From Bacillota bacterium (GTDB taxonomy: Bacteria > Bacillota > Clostridia > Christensenellales > CAG-138), in assembly GCA_023409435.1 (NCBI GenBank), contig JAEYHP010000012.1:1-44016 (forward strand): a stretch of 44,016 nucleotides of DNA, read 5' to 3'. Under the pieces are notes generated by a model. That model was given only the letters and a program-made list of their open reading frames with translations. It searched no databases and had not been told where the DNA came from. Positions 37,439 through 44,016 of the stretch are shown here, piece by piece (the stretch's first letter is position 1; each line of letters begins with the position of its first letter). A program made the translations under genes and the position numbers.

Positions 37439-38344
37439 ATGCCGGACAGCATTTCGCAAATTCGCAGCTTTAACCGCTTTTATACCAATGTGCTGGGGTT
37501 GCTGAACCAATCCATTCTGGATTCGGGTTATTCGCTGACCGAGGCCCGCATTCTGTATGAACTCGGCAAAACCAACCCCTGCTCGGCTAATCAGCTTTCA
37601 GCAAGGCTTAATATCGACCGGAGCTATATGAGCCGGGTGCTCAAACATTTTGCGCGCAAAGGGCTGATTGCCAAGGAGCTATCCCCAAAGGACAGCCGGG
37701 TGCATCAACTGCGACTGACTCGGGCGGGTGTGGAAGCTGCGCAGGAACTCAATAGAAAGTCAGAGGAGCAACTTATAAAGTTGACCGCGCCGCTCAATGA
37801 AGCCGCCATTTCGGAGATTACGCAGGCGATGAAAATCATTCAAAGTAACCTGTCCGCCGCGCTGCAAAGGGTGACCATCCGTGATTTTGCGTTACCGGAT
37901 ATCGAATACGTCATCACCCGGCACAAAGAGCTTTACGCGGAGGAATACGGCTTTTCGCCCGTGTTCGGGGCGTATGTGGAAAAAGGCGTAAGGCGGTTTG
38001 CACAAACGTTTGACGCCGAAAACGAATGCATGCTGATCGCCGAGCAGGACACACACCCGGTCGGGAGCATCGTCATCGTGCGAAATAAAGAGGATACCGC
38101 GCAGCTTCGGTACTTTTTGCTCGAACCAAGCGTGCGGGGGCAAGGCTTGGGGAACAGGCTGGTGGACAGTGCGCTGGCGTTTTGCCGCAGCAAAGGGTAC
38201 AGGGTTGTCTTTCTTGAAACCATAAGCATTTTGGAAGCCGCGCGGCATATCTATGCAAAGCACGGATTTATACTGACGCATACGCATGAAAACCTGGAAT
38301 GGGGCCGCGGGGTAACGGAGGAACGCTGGGAGCTTGCGCTTTAA
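37439..38344 (+). CDS. MarR-family regulator fused to a GNAT acetyltransferase domain
   Basis: The 301-residue protein joins a MarR winged-helix domain (residues about 1-145; SANQLSARLNIDRSYMSRVL, then LIAKELSPKDSRVHQLRLT) to a GNAT domain (about 155-300). In the latter, RYFLLEPSVRGQGLGNRLVD carries the acetyl-CoA RxxGxG loop, and LETISILEAARHIYAKHGF is the C-terminal part. MarR-GNAT fusions are known in bacteria. The combination suggests that the acetylated or acetylatable compound is also the signal. AAAGGAG precedes the ATG. Two operators flank its promoter. It is monocistronic, with a terminator just after. Confidence 0.92.
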   Translation: MPDSISQIRSFNRFYTNVLGLLNQSILDSGYSLTEARILYELGKTNPCSANQLSARLNIDRSYMSRVLKHFARKGLIAKELSPKDSRVHQLRLTRAGVEAAQELNRKSEEQLIKLTAPLNEAAISEITQAMKIIQSNLSAALQRVTIRDFALPDIEYVITRHKELYAEEYGFSPVFGAYVEKGVRRFAQTFDAENECMLIAEQDTHPVGSIVIVRNKEDTAQLRYFLLEPSVRGQGLGNRLVDSALAFCRSKGYRVVFLETISILEAARHIYAKHGFILTHTHENLEWGRGVTEERWELAL

Positions 38345-38365
38345 CGGCGATGGAAAGGAATTATG

Positions 38366-38405
38366 CTGCCGATAACCCCAAAAGGTGATCGGCAGTTTTT
38401 CTTTT
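38366..38405 (+). terminator. Rho-independent terminator
   Basis: CTGCCGAT and ATCGGCAG form the stem, followed by TTTTTCTTTT, 22 bases after the MarR-GNAT stop. Confidence 0.85.
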
Positions 38406-38418
38406 GGTAAGAGGAGCC

Positions 38419-38467
38419 TTGACCAAACTGCACCCAAGGATGTATAATAAGTTATACTAGTTATACT
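38419..38467 (+). promoter_or_regulatory. Promoter with tandem 9-bp repeats before the AbrB-like gene
   Basis: TTGACC (38419-38424) and TATAAT (38443-38448) are separated by 18 bases. Directly after the -10 lie two exact tandem copies of AGTTATACT (38450-38458 and 38459-38467), covering the start point. They are a likely binding site for the encoded AbrB-type protein. Confidence 0.7.
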
Positions 38468-38484
38468 GCGAAAGGAATTGCAAT

Positions 38485-38808
38485 ATGGCGGATCGGAAAA
38501 CGGAAACTACCCCGCAGGATTCTGGCAAATACATGAGCTCTGTCAAGGTGGGGCCGAAAGGGCAGATCGTCATTCCTAAGGAAGCGCGGGATATGTTCCA
38601 TATCAAGCCCGGGGACACATTGCTGCTGCTTGCGGATGTCAACCGGGGGATAGCGATCCAGCGGCAGGATTATTTTGATAAAATTGCGGAGGAAATTTTC
38701 CTGCGCGCGGCGGGAGACCCGGTGCAATCCCCGGAAAGGGAAGATGGCCTGCGCTTTGCGCAAGCCATTCAGGCCGCAAAGCGGGCGGCAGAGGAGCAAC
38801 GGGAGTGA
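38485..38808 (+). CDS. AbrB/MazE/SpoVT-type DNA-binding protein
   Basis: The 107-residue protein has a swapped-hairpin AbrB domain at residues about 18-62 (MSSVKVGPKGQIVIPKEARD and PGDTLLLLADVNRGIAI), followed by a charged helical tail. Such proteins are transition-state or autorepressing regulators, and a related fold serves as antitoxin in MazEF pairs. No toxin gene is adjacent; the next gene is a membrane-anchored hydrolase whose GTG start overlaps this stop (GTGA), so the two are coupled. The tandem AGTTATACT repeats at the promoter suggest autoregulation. Confidence 0.9.
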   Translation: MADRKTETTPQDSGKYMSSVKVGPKGQIVIPKEARDMFHIKPGDTLLLLADVNRGIAIQRQDYFDKIAEEIFLRAAGDPVQSPEREDGLRFAQAIQAAKRAAEEQRE

Positions 38809-39875
38809 AACGTGTGGTGAAAATTATTCTGCTTGCACTTGGCGGGCTGTTGCTGCTGGCGGTCATTGCCGCGGCAGCCTACGTATACAACAACATGAAC
38901 TATGATAAGGGGACCGAAAAACGGTTAAGCAACGCCGGCTTTGCGGAAAAACAGGCCGCGTTGCCGGACGGTACCGTTCTCAATTACGGGGAAGGGCCGG
39001 ATAACGGACCGCCTTTGCTTTTGATCCACGGGCAGATGACAAGCTGGGAGGACTATGTGAAGGTGCTTCCCGAGCTCTCAAAACGCTTTCATATATTCGC
39101 GGTGGATTGCCACGGCCATGGCGGCTCCAGCAAGGACCCGGCAAAATATTCGGCCACGGCAATGGGGAACGACTTTATCTGGTTTATCGAGCATGTAATC
39201 GGCGAACCCGCCATTGTCTCGGGCCATTCGTCCGGCGGCTTATTGACGGCATGGCTTGCCGCAAATTCGCCGGAAAACGTGCGCGGCATCGTGCTGGAAG
39301 ACCCTCCATTTTTCTCTACGGAGGCCGGGCGGCGGGAAAAGACATACGCCTGGCTGGACGGATTTGAGCCTATCCACCGGTTTTTGAACCAGGACAAAGA
39401 AACGGACTATGTCCACTTTTACCTGGAAAACACGTATCTTCAGAACCTCTTTGGCGAATCTTGGAACGGCATTAAAAAATACGCCCACTCGTATTTGGAT
39501 AAGAACCCGGGCAAGTGCTTACGGGTATTCTTCCTGCCGCCGTCAATGAACCGCGCGTTCGACCTGCTTGCAGGCGAGTACGATCTTCGCTTTGGGGATA
39601 CCTTCTATGACGATACCTGGCTCATCGGGTATAATCAGGCGGAAACACTTGGTAAAATCCGCTGCCCGTCCGTGCTGATTCACGCAAGCTGGAGCTATTC
39701 GGAGGACGGCGTGCTTCTAGCCGCCATGAGCGGGGAGGACGCGCAGCGCGCCCATGGGCTAGTACCGGGGAATATTCTGGTGGACGTAAAATCCGGGCAC
39801 GACGTGCATTATGAAAAGCCAAAAGAATTCGTGAGCATCATGCTGGAGTTTCTGGATTCGCTTCCTGCGGAATAG
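38805..39875 (+). CDS. Membrane-anchored alpha/beta hydrolase
   Basis: The 356-residue protein starts with one membrane helix (IILLALGGLLLLAVIAAAA, residues about 7-25). An alpha/beta-hydrolase domain follows: oxyanion region LLLIHGQMTSWEDY, VDCHGHGGSSKDPAKYSATA, nucleophile Ser in IVSGHSSGGLLTAW (GxSxG), and catalytic His in DVKSGHDVHYEKPKEF. The acid residue is probably in the LIHASWSYSEDG region. The substrate, an ester or amide, is unknown. It starts with GTG overlapping the AbrB-like gene's stop and probably depends on that gene's promoter. A bidirectional terminator hairpin follows within 15 bases. Confidence 0.9.
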   Translation: MKRVVKIILLALGGLLLLAVIAAAAYVYNNMNYDKGTEKRLSNAGFAEKQAALPDGTVLNYGEGPDNGPPLLLIHGQMTSWEDYVKVLPELSKRFHIFAVDCHGHGGSSKDPAKYSATAMGNDFIWFIEHVIGEPAIVSGHSSGGLLTAWLAANSPENVRGIVLEDPPFFSTEAGRREKTYAWLDGFEPIHRFLNQDKETDYVHFYLENTYLQNLFGESWNGIKKYAHSYLDKNPGKCLRVFFLPPSMNRAFDLLAGEYDLRFGDTFYDDTWLIGYNQAETLGKIRCPSVLIHASWSYSEDGVLLAAMSGEDAQRAHGLVPGNILVDVKSGHDVHYEKPKEFVSIMLEFLDSLPAE

Positions 39876-39888
39876 GGTAATGTATAGC

Positions 39889-39914
39889 AAAAAGTGCGCT
39901 ACGGCGCACTTTTT
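39889..39914. terminator. Bidirectional terminator hairpin, left copy at locus B
   Basis: AAAAAGTGCGC, TACG and GCGCACTTTTT form an 11-bp stem symmetrical for both strands. A copy differing at 2 of 26 positions lies at 40036 on the far side of the repeat element. Confidence 0.85.
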
Positions 39915-39920
39915 AACGCA

Positions 39921-40021
39921 TCAACAAAGCCCCTTTACCGTCATCCTGAGCGAAGCGAAGGATCTTGAAGCAAGATGTATAGCGAGAGCCAGATTCTTCG
40001 CCTTCGGCTCAGAATGACAAA
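39921..40021 (+). repeat. Inverted-end intergenic element, copy B
   Basis: The element starts TCAACAAAGCCCC, continues ACCGTCATCCTGAGCGAAGC and ends in the imperfectly inverted GCCTTCGGCTCAGAATGACA. Compared with the reverse complement of copy A, both ends and the outer tail match closely, while the central 25-35 bases differ. No coding capacity. It lies between two near-identical terminator hairpins separating convergent genes. Confidence 0.85.
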
Positions 40022-40035
40022 ACGTGGTGGTGGTC

Positions 40036-40060
40036 AAAAAGTGCGCTATGGCGCACTTTT
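40036..40060. terminator. Bidirectional terminator hairpin, right copy at locus B
   Basis: AAAAAGTGCGC, TATG and GCGCACTTTT form the stem. It lies four bases from the stop of the MocR-type regulator gene and can terminate it on the - strand. Confidence 0.85.
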
Positions 40061-40063
40061 ACT

Positions 40064-41461
40064 CTATAGTTCGCTTGCAATCACCCGCCGCAGCGCCGCG
40101 ACGCCTGATTCGATTTGATCAAGAGTCAGATGCGCATACCCAAGCAGTAACATATCCCTGTAGCCGTGTTCTACTCCGCAGTAGCGCCAAAGCGGGTTCA
40201 CCCGGATACCTGCCTTCCTGCTTATTTCCACAAATACCTCCCCAAATTCCATGCCCGACATCTGCAGCGCCACATGCATTCCTGAGGCGTCCCCATGGCA
40301 GCGCGCGGATGAACCGAATGTATTTTCTATGGAGCGCAGCAGGATATTTCTGCGTTCCCCGTATATCCGGCACATGTGCTGCACATGTCTGTCCATTTTC
40401 CGGGTACGCAGAAATTCCGCCAATGCCGCCTGCTCCAGTATGGGGTTCTGGACGTCCAGATACGTTCTTGCGTGCAGGAACCCTTCCTGAAGCGCCTTGG
40501 GCAGCACGGCAAACCCCAGCCGCAGCGCGGGGAACAGCGTTTTAGAGAATGTCCCCACATAGGCTACACGGGAAGGGTCCAGGCAGTAAACTGGACTCAC
40601 GGGCGCGCCGGAATAACGGAACTCGCTGTCGTAATCATCCTCTACGATGAAAAAATCCTGCTTTTTTGCAAGACGGATTAGTTCCGCGCGGCGGGAAGCG
40701 GGCAATATTCCGCCCACCGGGAACTGGTGGGACGGCGTGACGTATGCTGCGGAGATGGCGGCCCCTTCCAGGGAAGAAACATCCGCGCCCTGCCCGTCCA
40801 CAGGCATTAGATGGATGGGATACTCTTTGTCCAGCAGGACCGTATGGATGCCGGGGTGGGAGGGGGCCTCTGTGGCGAAGGCGCAGCCATTCCGGTGCAG
40901 CAGGTTCACAAGCAGATGAAGCGCCTGCGTCGCACCCGCCGTAATATACACGTTCGCGGCGTCCACATCCATGCCCCGTTTGCGCAGCAGCCAGCTTGCG
41001 ATTTCCGCGCAGAGAGGCTCATACCCTTTGGGGCTGCGGTAGCCTAATTCCCGGATGGGTAGCGTATCCGCGGCGGAACGCAGCGCCTGGCTCCATTGCT
41101 GCCACGGGAAAAGGGAGAGATCGGGTCGCCCGGTTTGAAAGTCCCATACTACGGGCGGATTTCCGGCCTTTGTCTGTGCGGGCGGATGTTGTTTTTGCTC
41201 CTCCGCGTGCCGGATATGCAAGCCTTCCGCAACGCGCGTGGGCGCGCCCTGGCGGCTGACAATGAACCCTTCCGTAAACAGCATATCGTAAGCTTCGCAT
41301 ACCGTATTGCGGGATACCCCCAGCCCTTTAGAAAGCTCCCGCGTGGAAGGCAGCGTTTCCCCTGCCCCTAGCTGCCCTGTTATGATCCGTTCCTGAAACG
41401 CAAGGAATATCTGGCGAGCCAAACCGACTTCACAGTTTGGCTGCAAAATGATGCCCCACAT
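40064..41461 (-). CDS. MocR/PdxR-family regulator (GntR head fused to aminotransferase-like domain)
   Basis: The 465-residue protein has a GntR winged-helix head (residues about 10-75; GAGETLPSTRELSKGLGVSR, then NTVCEAYDMLFTEGFIV) and a fold-type I aminotransferase domain from about 110. PLP-site features include YITAGATQALHLLVNLL, VEDDYDSEFRYSG and the Schiff-base Lys in YVGTFSKTLFPALRLGF. MocR proteins sense PLP or amino-acid adducts and often control a divergent gene. Here the divergent gene encodes a DMT exporter. GGAGGG precedes the ATG at 41461; an in-frame start eight codons upstream lacks such a site. Confidence 0.92.
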   Translation of the reverse strand: MWGIILQPNCEVGLARQIFLAFQERIITGQLGAGETLPSTRELSKGLGVSRNTVCEAYDMLFTEGFIVSRQGAPTRVAEGLHIRHAEEQKQHPPAQTKAGNPPVVWDFQTGRPDLSLFPWQQWSQALRSAADTLPIRELGYRSPKGYEPLCAEIASWLLRKRGMDVDAANVYITAGATQALHLLVNLLHRNGCAFATEAPSHPGIHTVLLDKEYPIHLMPVDGQGADVSSLEGAAISAAYVTPSHQFPVGGILPASRRAELIRLAKKQDFFIVEDDYDSEFRYSGAPVSPVYCLDPSRVAYVGTFSKTLFPALRLGFAVLPKALQEGFLHARTYLDVQNPILEQAALAEFLRTRKMDRHVQHMCRIYGERRNILLRSIENTFGSSARCHGDASGMHVALQMSGMEFGEVFVEISRKAGIRVNPLWRYCGVEHGYRDMLLLGYAHLTLDQIESGVAALRRVIASEL

Positions 41462-41475
41462 AGCTTTCCCTCCAA

Positions 41476-41536
41476 ACTGGTCCAATCAAAATGCATCAAA
41501 CCGGCACTTCAACTATACCAGTTGCGTCGGTATAAT
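41476..41536. promoter_or_regulatory. Divergent control region with inverted ACTGGT/ACCAGT sites
   Basis: ACTGGT (41476-41481) and ACCAGT (41517-41522) are an inverted pair about four helical turns apart. TATAAT (41531-41536) with a weak TTCAAC 17 bases upstream is the exporter promoter. A poor -35 plus distant paired half-sites fits activation by the MocR-type protein. Confidence 0.5.
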
Positions 41537-41569
41537 GACAGCATTCTTTTGAAAAGGCAGAGGAGAAAC

Positions 41570-42529
41570 ATGAAACAATTTGAAGGGAAGCTCTACTTGC
41601 TCTTTGCGTTTCTTTTGGCCGGGACCTCGGTGGTGACCGGGCGCATTTTATTGGAGAAGCTGGGAAGCTTCACGATTGCCGCTGTCGGCTTAGGGCTGCT
41701 GCTTCTGTGCTTAACGCCGTTTTACCTGAAAAAGCTCGTACGGACTGTGCGGCGCATACATAAGGCGGATTGGTATATGCTGCTGTCGCAGGCGGTGTTC
41801 GGCATATTCCTGTTTCGCGTTTTTCTGCTGCTGGGCGTACAGAGCACAAGCACAATCGAGGCGGGTATTTTAACCGGTGCCACCCCGGCCATAACGGCAT
41901 TGCTTGCATATGTTTTCATTCGGGAACGGCTCACAAAAAAATCCCTGTTGGGAGTGGGCTGCGCCGTGGGGGGAATTGTACTTCTGCAAGGGCTGAACCT
42001 GATGGGAAACAGCTTTTCCATCGGCCATTTCTGGGGAAATATTTATATTCTCTGCGCCGCGGCGAGCGAATCCTTGTTTCAGGTGCTCTCCCGCAAGCAC
42101 CAGCTGACGCAGGCGCAAAAAACGCAGATCGAGCCCATGGTGCAAACGCTGCTGGTTTCGTTTCTGGCGTTTTTATTGTGCGTTGTTCCCGCCATTCTGG
42201 AACGGCCTGCCGTATCCTTTGCTGCAACCGGTCCCGTGGAATGGCTTGCGCTTGTCTGGTACGGGCTGGTCGTAACAGCGGTATCGTATGCGCTTTTCTA
42301 CGCGGGGGTCAGGCGTTGCGATGCATATACGGCCGCGGCGTGTTCGGGTATGATGCCGCTGACTTCGGTGCTTTTATCCATGCTGCTGTTCGGGGAAACG
42401 CCGGGGGTCGCCCAATGCGCCGGGGGCGCGCTGATTCTTGCAGGCATGCTGCTCATAGGCGAAAAAGAGATGCCGCCAGCCGTCCGGGAACCGGAGAACG
42501 GGCTTGCAGCTTCTTTGGGGGAAAAATAA
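41570..42529 (+). CDS. EamA/DMT-family exporter
   Basis: The 319-residue protein has ten hydrophobic helices in two EamA repeats. The first repeat contains FLLGVQSTSTIEAGILTGAT followed by PAITALLAYVFIRERLTKKS; the second contains YAGVRRCDAYTAAACSGMMP followed by LTSVLLSMLLFGETP. Such carriers export amino acids, amines or metabolites. The start at 41570 follows GAGGAG. Its divergence from a MocR-type regulator suggests the substrate is an amino acid or vitamin B6-related compound, which is inference only. Confidence 0.9.
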   Translation: MKQFEGKLYLLFAFLLAGTSVVTGRILLEKLGSFTIAAVGLGLLLLCLTPFYLKKLVRTVRRIHKADWYMLLSQAVFGIFLFRVFLLLGVQSTSTIEAGILTGATPAITALLAYVFIRERLTKKSLLGVGCAVGGIVLLQGLNLMGNSFSIGHFWGNIYILCAAASESLFQVLSRKHQLTQAQKTQIEPMVQTLLVSFLAFLLCVVPAILERPAVSFAATGPVEWLALVWYGLVVTAVSYALFYAGVRRCDAYTAAACSGMMPLTSVLLSMLLFGETPGVAQCAGGALILAGMLLIGEKEMPPAVREPENGLAASLGEK

Positions 42530-42537
42530 CTAAGGGG

Positions 42538-42600
42538 ATACGTTGAGGGCGCTGCCCTCAAACACCTGCTTAGGGCCGTAACGGCCCTAAGAACCCATCT
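42538..42600. repeat. Multi-hairpin intergenic repeat, copy 3 (short)
   Basis: TTGAGGGCGCTGCCCTCAA is a hairpin matching the position of TTGGGGCTCTGCCCCAA in copy 2. It is followed by a spacer and by CTTAGGGCCGTAACGGCCCT, then AAGAACCCATCT. The repeat starts about nine bases after the exporter stop and its last base is the first base of the glycerate kinase stop codon complement, so it fills the whole convergent intergenic space. Confidence 0.8.
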
Positions 42601-43748
42601 TATATGGTTTGCCTTTTGATGCTGACCACCCGAAACACCTGCTCCGCGCGGGAGGAGAGGTTTTTAAATGCGCGGGTAAACTCCATCGCCTCATTTAGCG
42701 TAAGCGGGCCCTGCGGGATTGCGAAATACGCGTCGATGCCGTGATTGTTCACTTCCGCCGCATCGTCCGCGGTCGCGCCCGCAAACGCAATGGTAGCAGC
42801 GCCATGCTGTTTTGCAAGTTTCGCTACACCTATGGGCGCTTTTCCCATGGCGGTCTGGGAATCCATGCGGCCTTCTCCGGTCGCCGCGTAGTCCGCATCC
42901 TTCAGGTCATCCTCCAAACGGATGGCATCCAGCACAAGTTCCACCCCGGGGGTCAATTCGGCGTTCAAAAATGCGGCGAACGCATAACCGAGGCCACCTG
43001 CAGCCCCCGCACCCGGCGTATGATGGAATTCCGTGTTGAGCGCCCGGGAGCAGACCGCGGCAAAGTGCTGTAACCCTTCATCCAATTCTTTTACGATCTC
43101 AGGCGAAGCTCCTTTTTGCGGCGCGTAGACATACGCCGCGCCCTGCGGGCCGTAGAGCGGGTTGTTCACATCGCATGCGACGCGAAAGCGGCATTCCTTT
43201 AGGCGCGGGTCCGCTTTTACAACATCGATGCGTTCCACCGTTTTTAATGCCCCGCCGGTTATTCCCGCGCTTTGCCCGCTTTGCGTATAAAACCGAAAGC
43301 CGAGCGCTGCGAGCATACCTAGCCCAGAGTCGTTTGTTGCGCTGCCGCCGATGCCGATCAAAAAATCCCGGCAGCCTCGATCCATCGCATGCAGGATCAA
43401 TTCCCCCAGGCCGTAAGTTGTGGTATGCAGGGGGTTCCTCTGTTCCGGGGGGATCAGCGTCAGGCCGCAGCAGGCCGCCATTTCCATAATAGACAGGCCC
43501 TTATCCGGGAGTATGCCGTACGCGCATTCCACAGGCTTCTGGAGCGGCCCGTTTACCCGCGCCGTAAGCTTTTCGCCGCCCAGGCCCTCCACAAGCGCGT
43601 CCACCGTGCCCTCGCCGCCGTCAGCAAGCGGACGCACCACCACATCTGCGCTTGGAACAGCGCGTAAAATTCCCTCTTTTACGGCGCTGCCCGCCTGCAG
43701 GGAGGTCATGCTGCCTTTAAACGAATCGATGGCCACCACAACTTTCAT
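42600..43748 (-). CDS. Glycerate 2-kinase (GarK/GlxK family)
   Basis: The 382-residue protein matches the glycerate kinase type 1 family: VVVAIDSFKGSMTSLQAG at the start, VRPLADGGEGTVDALVEGLG, DFLIGIGGSATNDSGLGMLAALG, and the later HTPGAGAAGGLGYAFAAFLNAEL and EGRMDSQTAMGKAPIGVAKL segments. It phosphorylates D-glycerate to 2-phosphoglycerate (some members 3-phosphoglycerate), linking sugar-acid breakdown to glycolysis. The start at 43748 follows GAGGTG. The stop abuts the intergenic repeat. No other glycerate-pathway gene adjoins it. Confidence 0.93.
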   Translation of the reverse strand: MKVVVAIDSFKGSMTSLQAGSAVKEGILRAVPSADVVVRPLADGGEGTVDALVEGLGGEKLTARVNGPLQKPVECAYGILPDKGLSIMEMAACCGLTLIPPEQRNPLHTTTYGLGELILHAMDRGCRDFLIGIGGSATNDSGLGMLAALGFRFYTQSGQSAGITGGALKTVERIDVVKADPRLKECRFRVACDVNNPLYGPQGAAYVYAPQKGASPEIVKELDEGLQHFAAVCSRALNTEFHHTPGAGAAGGLGYAFAAFLNAELTPGVELVLDAIRLEDDLKDADYAATGEGRMDSQTAMGKAPIGVAKLAKQHGAATIAFAGATADDAAEVNNHGIDAYFAIPQGPLTLNEAMEFTRAFKNLSSRAEQVFRVVSIKRQTI

Positions 43749-43823
43749 AGCGCACCTCATATCGGTTCATTGCTCTTTTATAGTAACGCAGTTGCCGATA
43801 GGGGGCAAGAATGATCATGGCGG

Positions 43824-44016
43824 TTATGAAAATGTCTTGGGCAGCGAGGACAGTTCGAATAAGGCGGGCTGCTCCATAAAATCCTGATTCGTATAGCACA
43901 GGCAGATATCCCGGAATGTTTGTTTGAGAGACGCAAATAGTTCCACCGCCTGTGGGTCAAACTGTATGCCCGCCTGCTGGATGATAAACCTTGCCGCGTC
44001 TTCGTGGGAGAACGCC
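43824..44016 (-). CDS. C-terminal part of an HD-GYP-like phosphodiesterase (5' end outside window)
   Basis: The last 64 codons of a - strand gene run off the right edge and end at TAA (43826-43824). The visible residues SHEDAARFIIQQAGIQFDPQ, then AVELFASLKQTFRDI, match the C-terminal helix of HD or HD-GYP domains (pattern EA...I....G..FDP..V..F). A short tail follows (NQDFMEQPALFELSSLPKTF). HD-GYP proteins hydrolyse cyclic di-GMP or related dinucleotides. The catalytic HD and GYP residues lie outside the window, so activity cannot be judged. It precedes the glycerate kinase gene on the same strand by 75 bases. Confidence 0.65.
   Translation of the reverse strand, partial: AFSHEDAARFIIQQAGIQFDPQAVELFASLKQTFRDICLCYTNQDFMEQPALFELSSLPKTFS

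Noticed and set aside
38485..39875. AbrB-like protein and hydrolase as a toxin-antitoxin pair
   Set aside because: The second gene is a 356-residue alpha/beta hydrolase with a full catalytic set, not a MazF, VapC or PemK-type toxin.

Overview
The window reads as chromosomal DNA of an anaerobic, moderately G+C-rich Firmicute, most likely a Clostridia-type gut or sediment organism. This is inferred from a sporulation-type sigma-H gene beside an rRNA methyltransferase gene, AGGAGG-type ribosome binding sites throughout, a pyridine-nucleotide-motif-deficient thioredoxin reductase homologue beside a ferredoxin-like gene, and clostridial-style metal and sugar ABC transporters. No rRNA, tRNA, CRISPR array, transposase or phage gene was recognised.

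Region 1 (1-6812) is a housekeeping run on the + strand: 3' part of rlmB, sigH, radC, phosphoglucomutase, a lipoprotein, a uridine-kinase-like P-loop protein and an AI-2E-type exporter. Region 2 (6980-11351) is a tightly coupled triad: a large secreted/anchored CotH-kinase protein with three lamin-tail domains, a VTC (polyphosphate-polymerase-like) protein and a DUF4956 membrane protein. Region 3 (11612-16481) has a lipid kinase, then a divergent redox pair: ferredoxin-like plus thioredoxin-reductase-like genes on the - strand, and on the + strand a four-module sulfur-transfer flavoenzyme. The shared promoter region carries three related palindromes.

Region 4 (16727-28959) is carbohydrate catabolism. 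It holds araA, then a divergent regulon with alcohol dehydrogenase, LacI regulator and IolG-like dehydrogenase on the - strand, and an Mgl-type ABC importer plus an IolI-like isomerase on the + strand. LacI-type operators lie on both sides of the divergent region. A DeoR regulator and an archaeal-type (type II) GAPDH follow. IolG-like and IolI-like proteins beside an importer suggest a cyclitol or keto-sugar substrate, although no iolBCDE genes are visible.

Region 5 (29031-32460) is a zinc-type ABC uptake operon (znuA-C-B) with two unusual additions: a Cys/His-rich small membrane protein first and a translationally coupled lipoprotein last. Region 6 (32649-39875) holds a GNAT, a four-gene operon (DUF819 permease, KPR-type reductase, class III aminotransferase, cupin), an autoregulated MarR-GNAT fusion, and an AbrB/hydrolase pair. 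Region 7 (40064-44016) holds a MocR/PdxR regulator divergent from a DMT exporter, glycerate kinase, and the 3' end of an HD-GYP-like gene.

Two repeat families occupy intergenic DNA. One is a roughly 100-bp element with imperfect inverted ends, present twice in opposite orientations. Each copy is bracketed by two near-identical copies of a locus-specific terminator hairpin between convergent genes. The other is a multi-hairpin repeat with the core CTTAGGGC...GCCCTAAGAACCC, present three times, one copy being interrupted.
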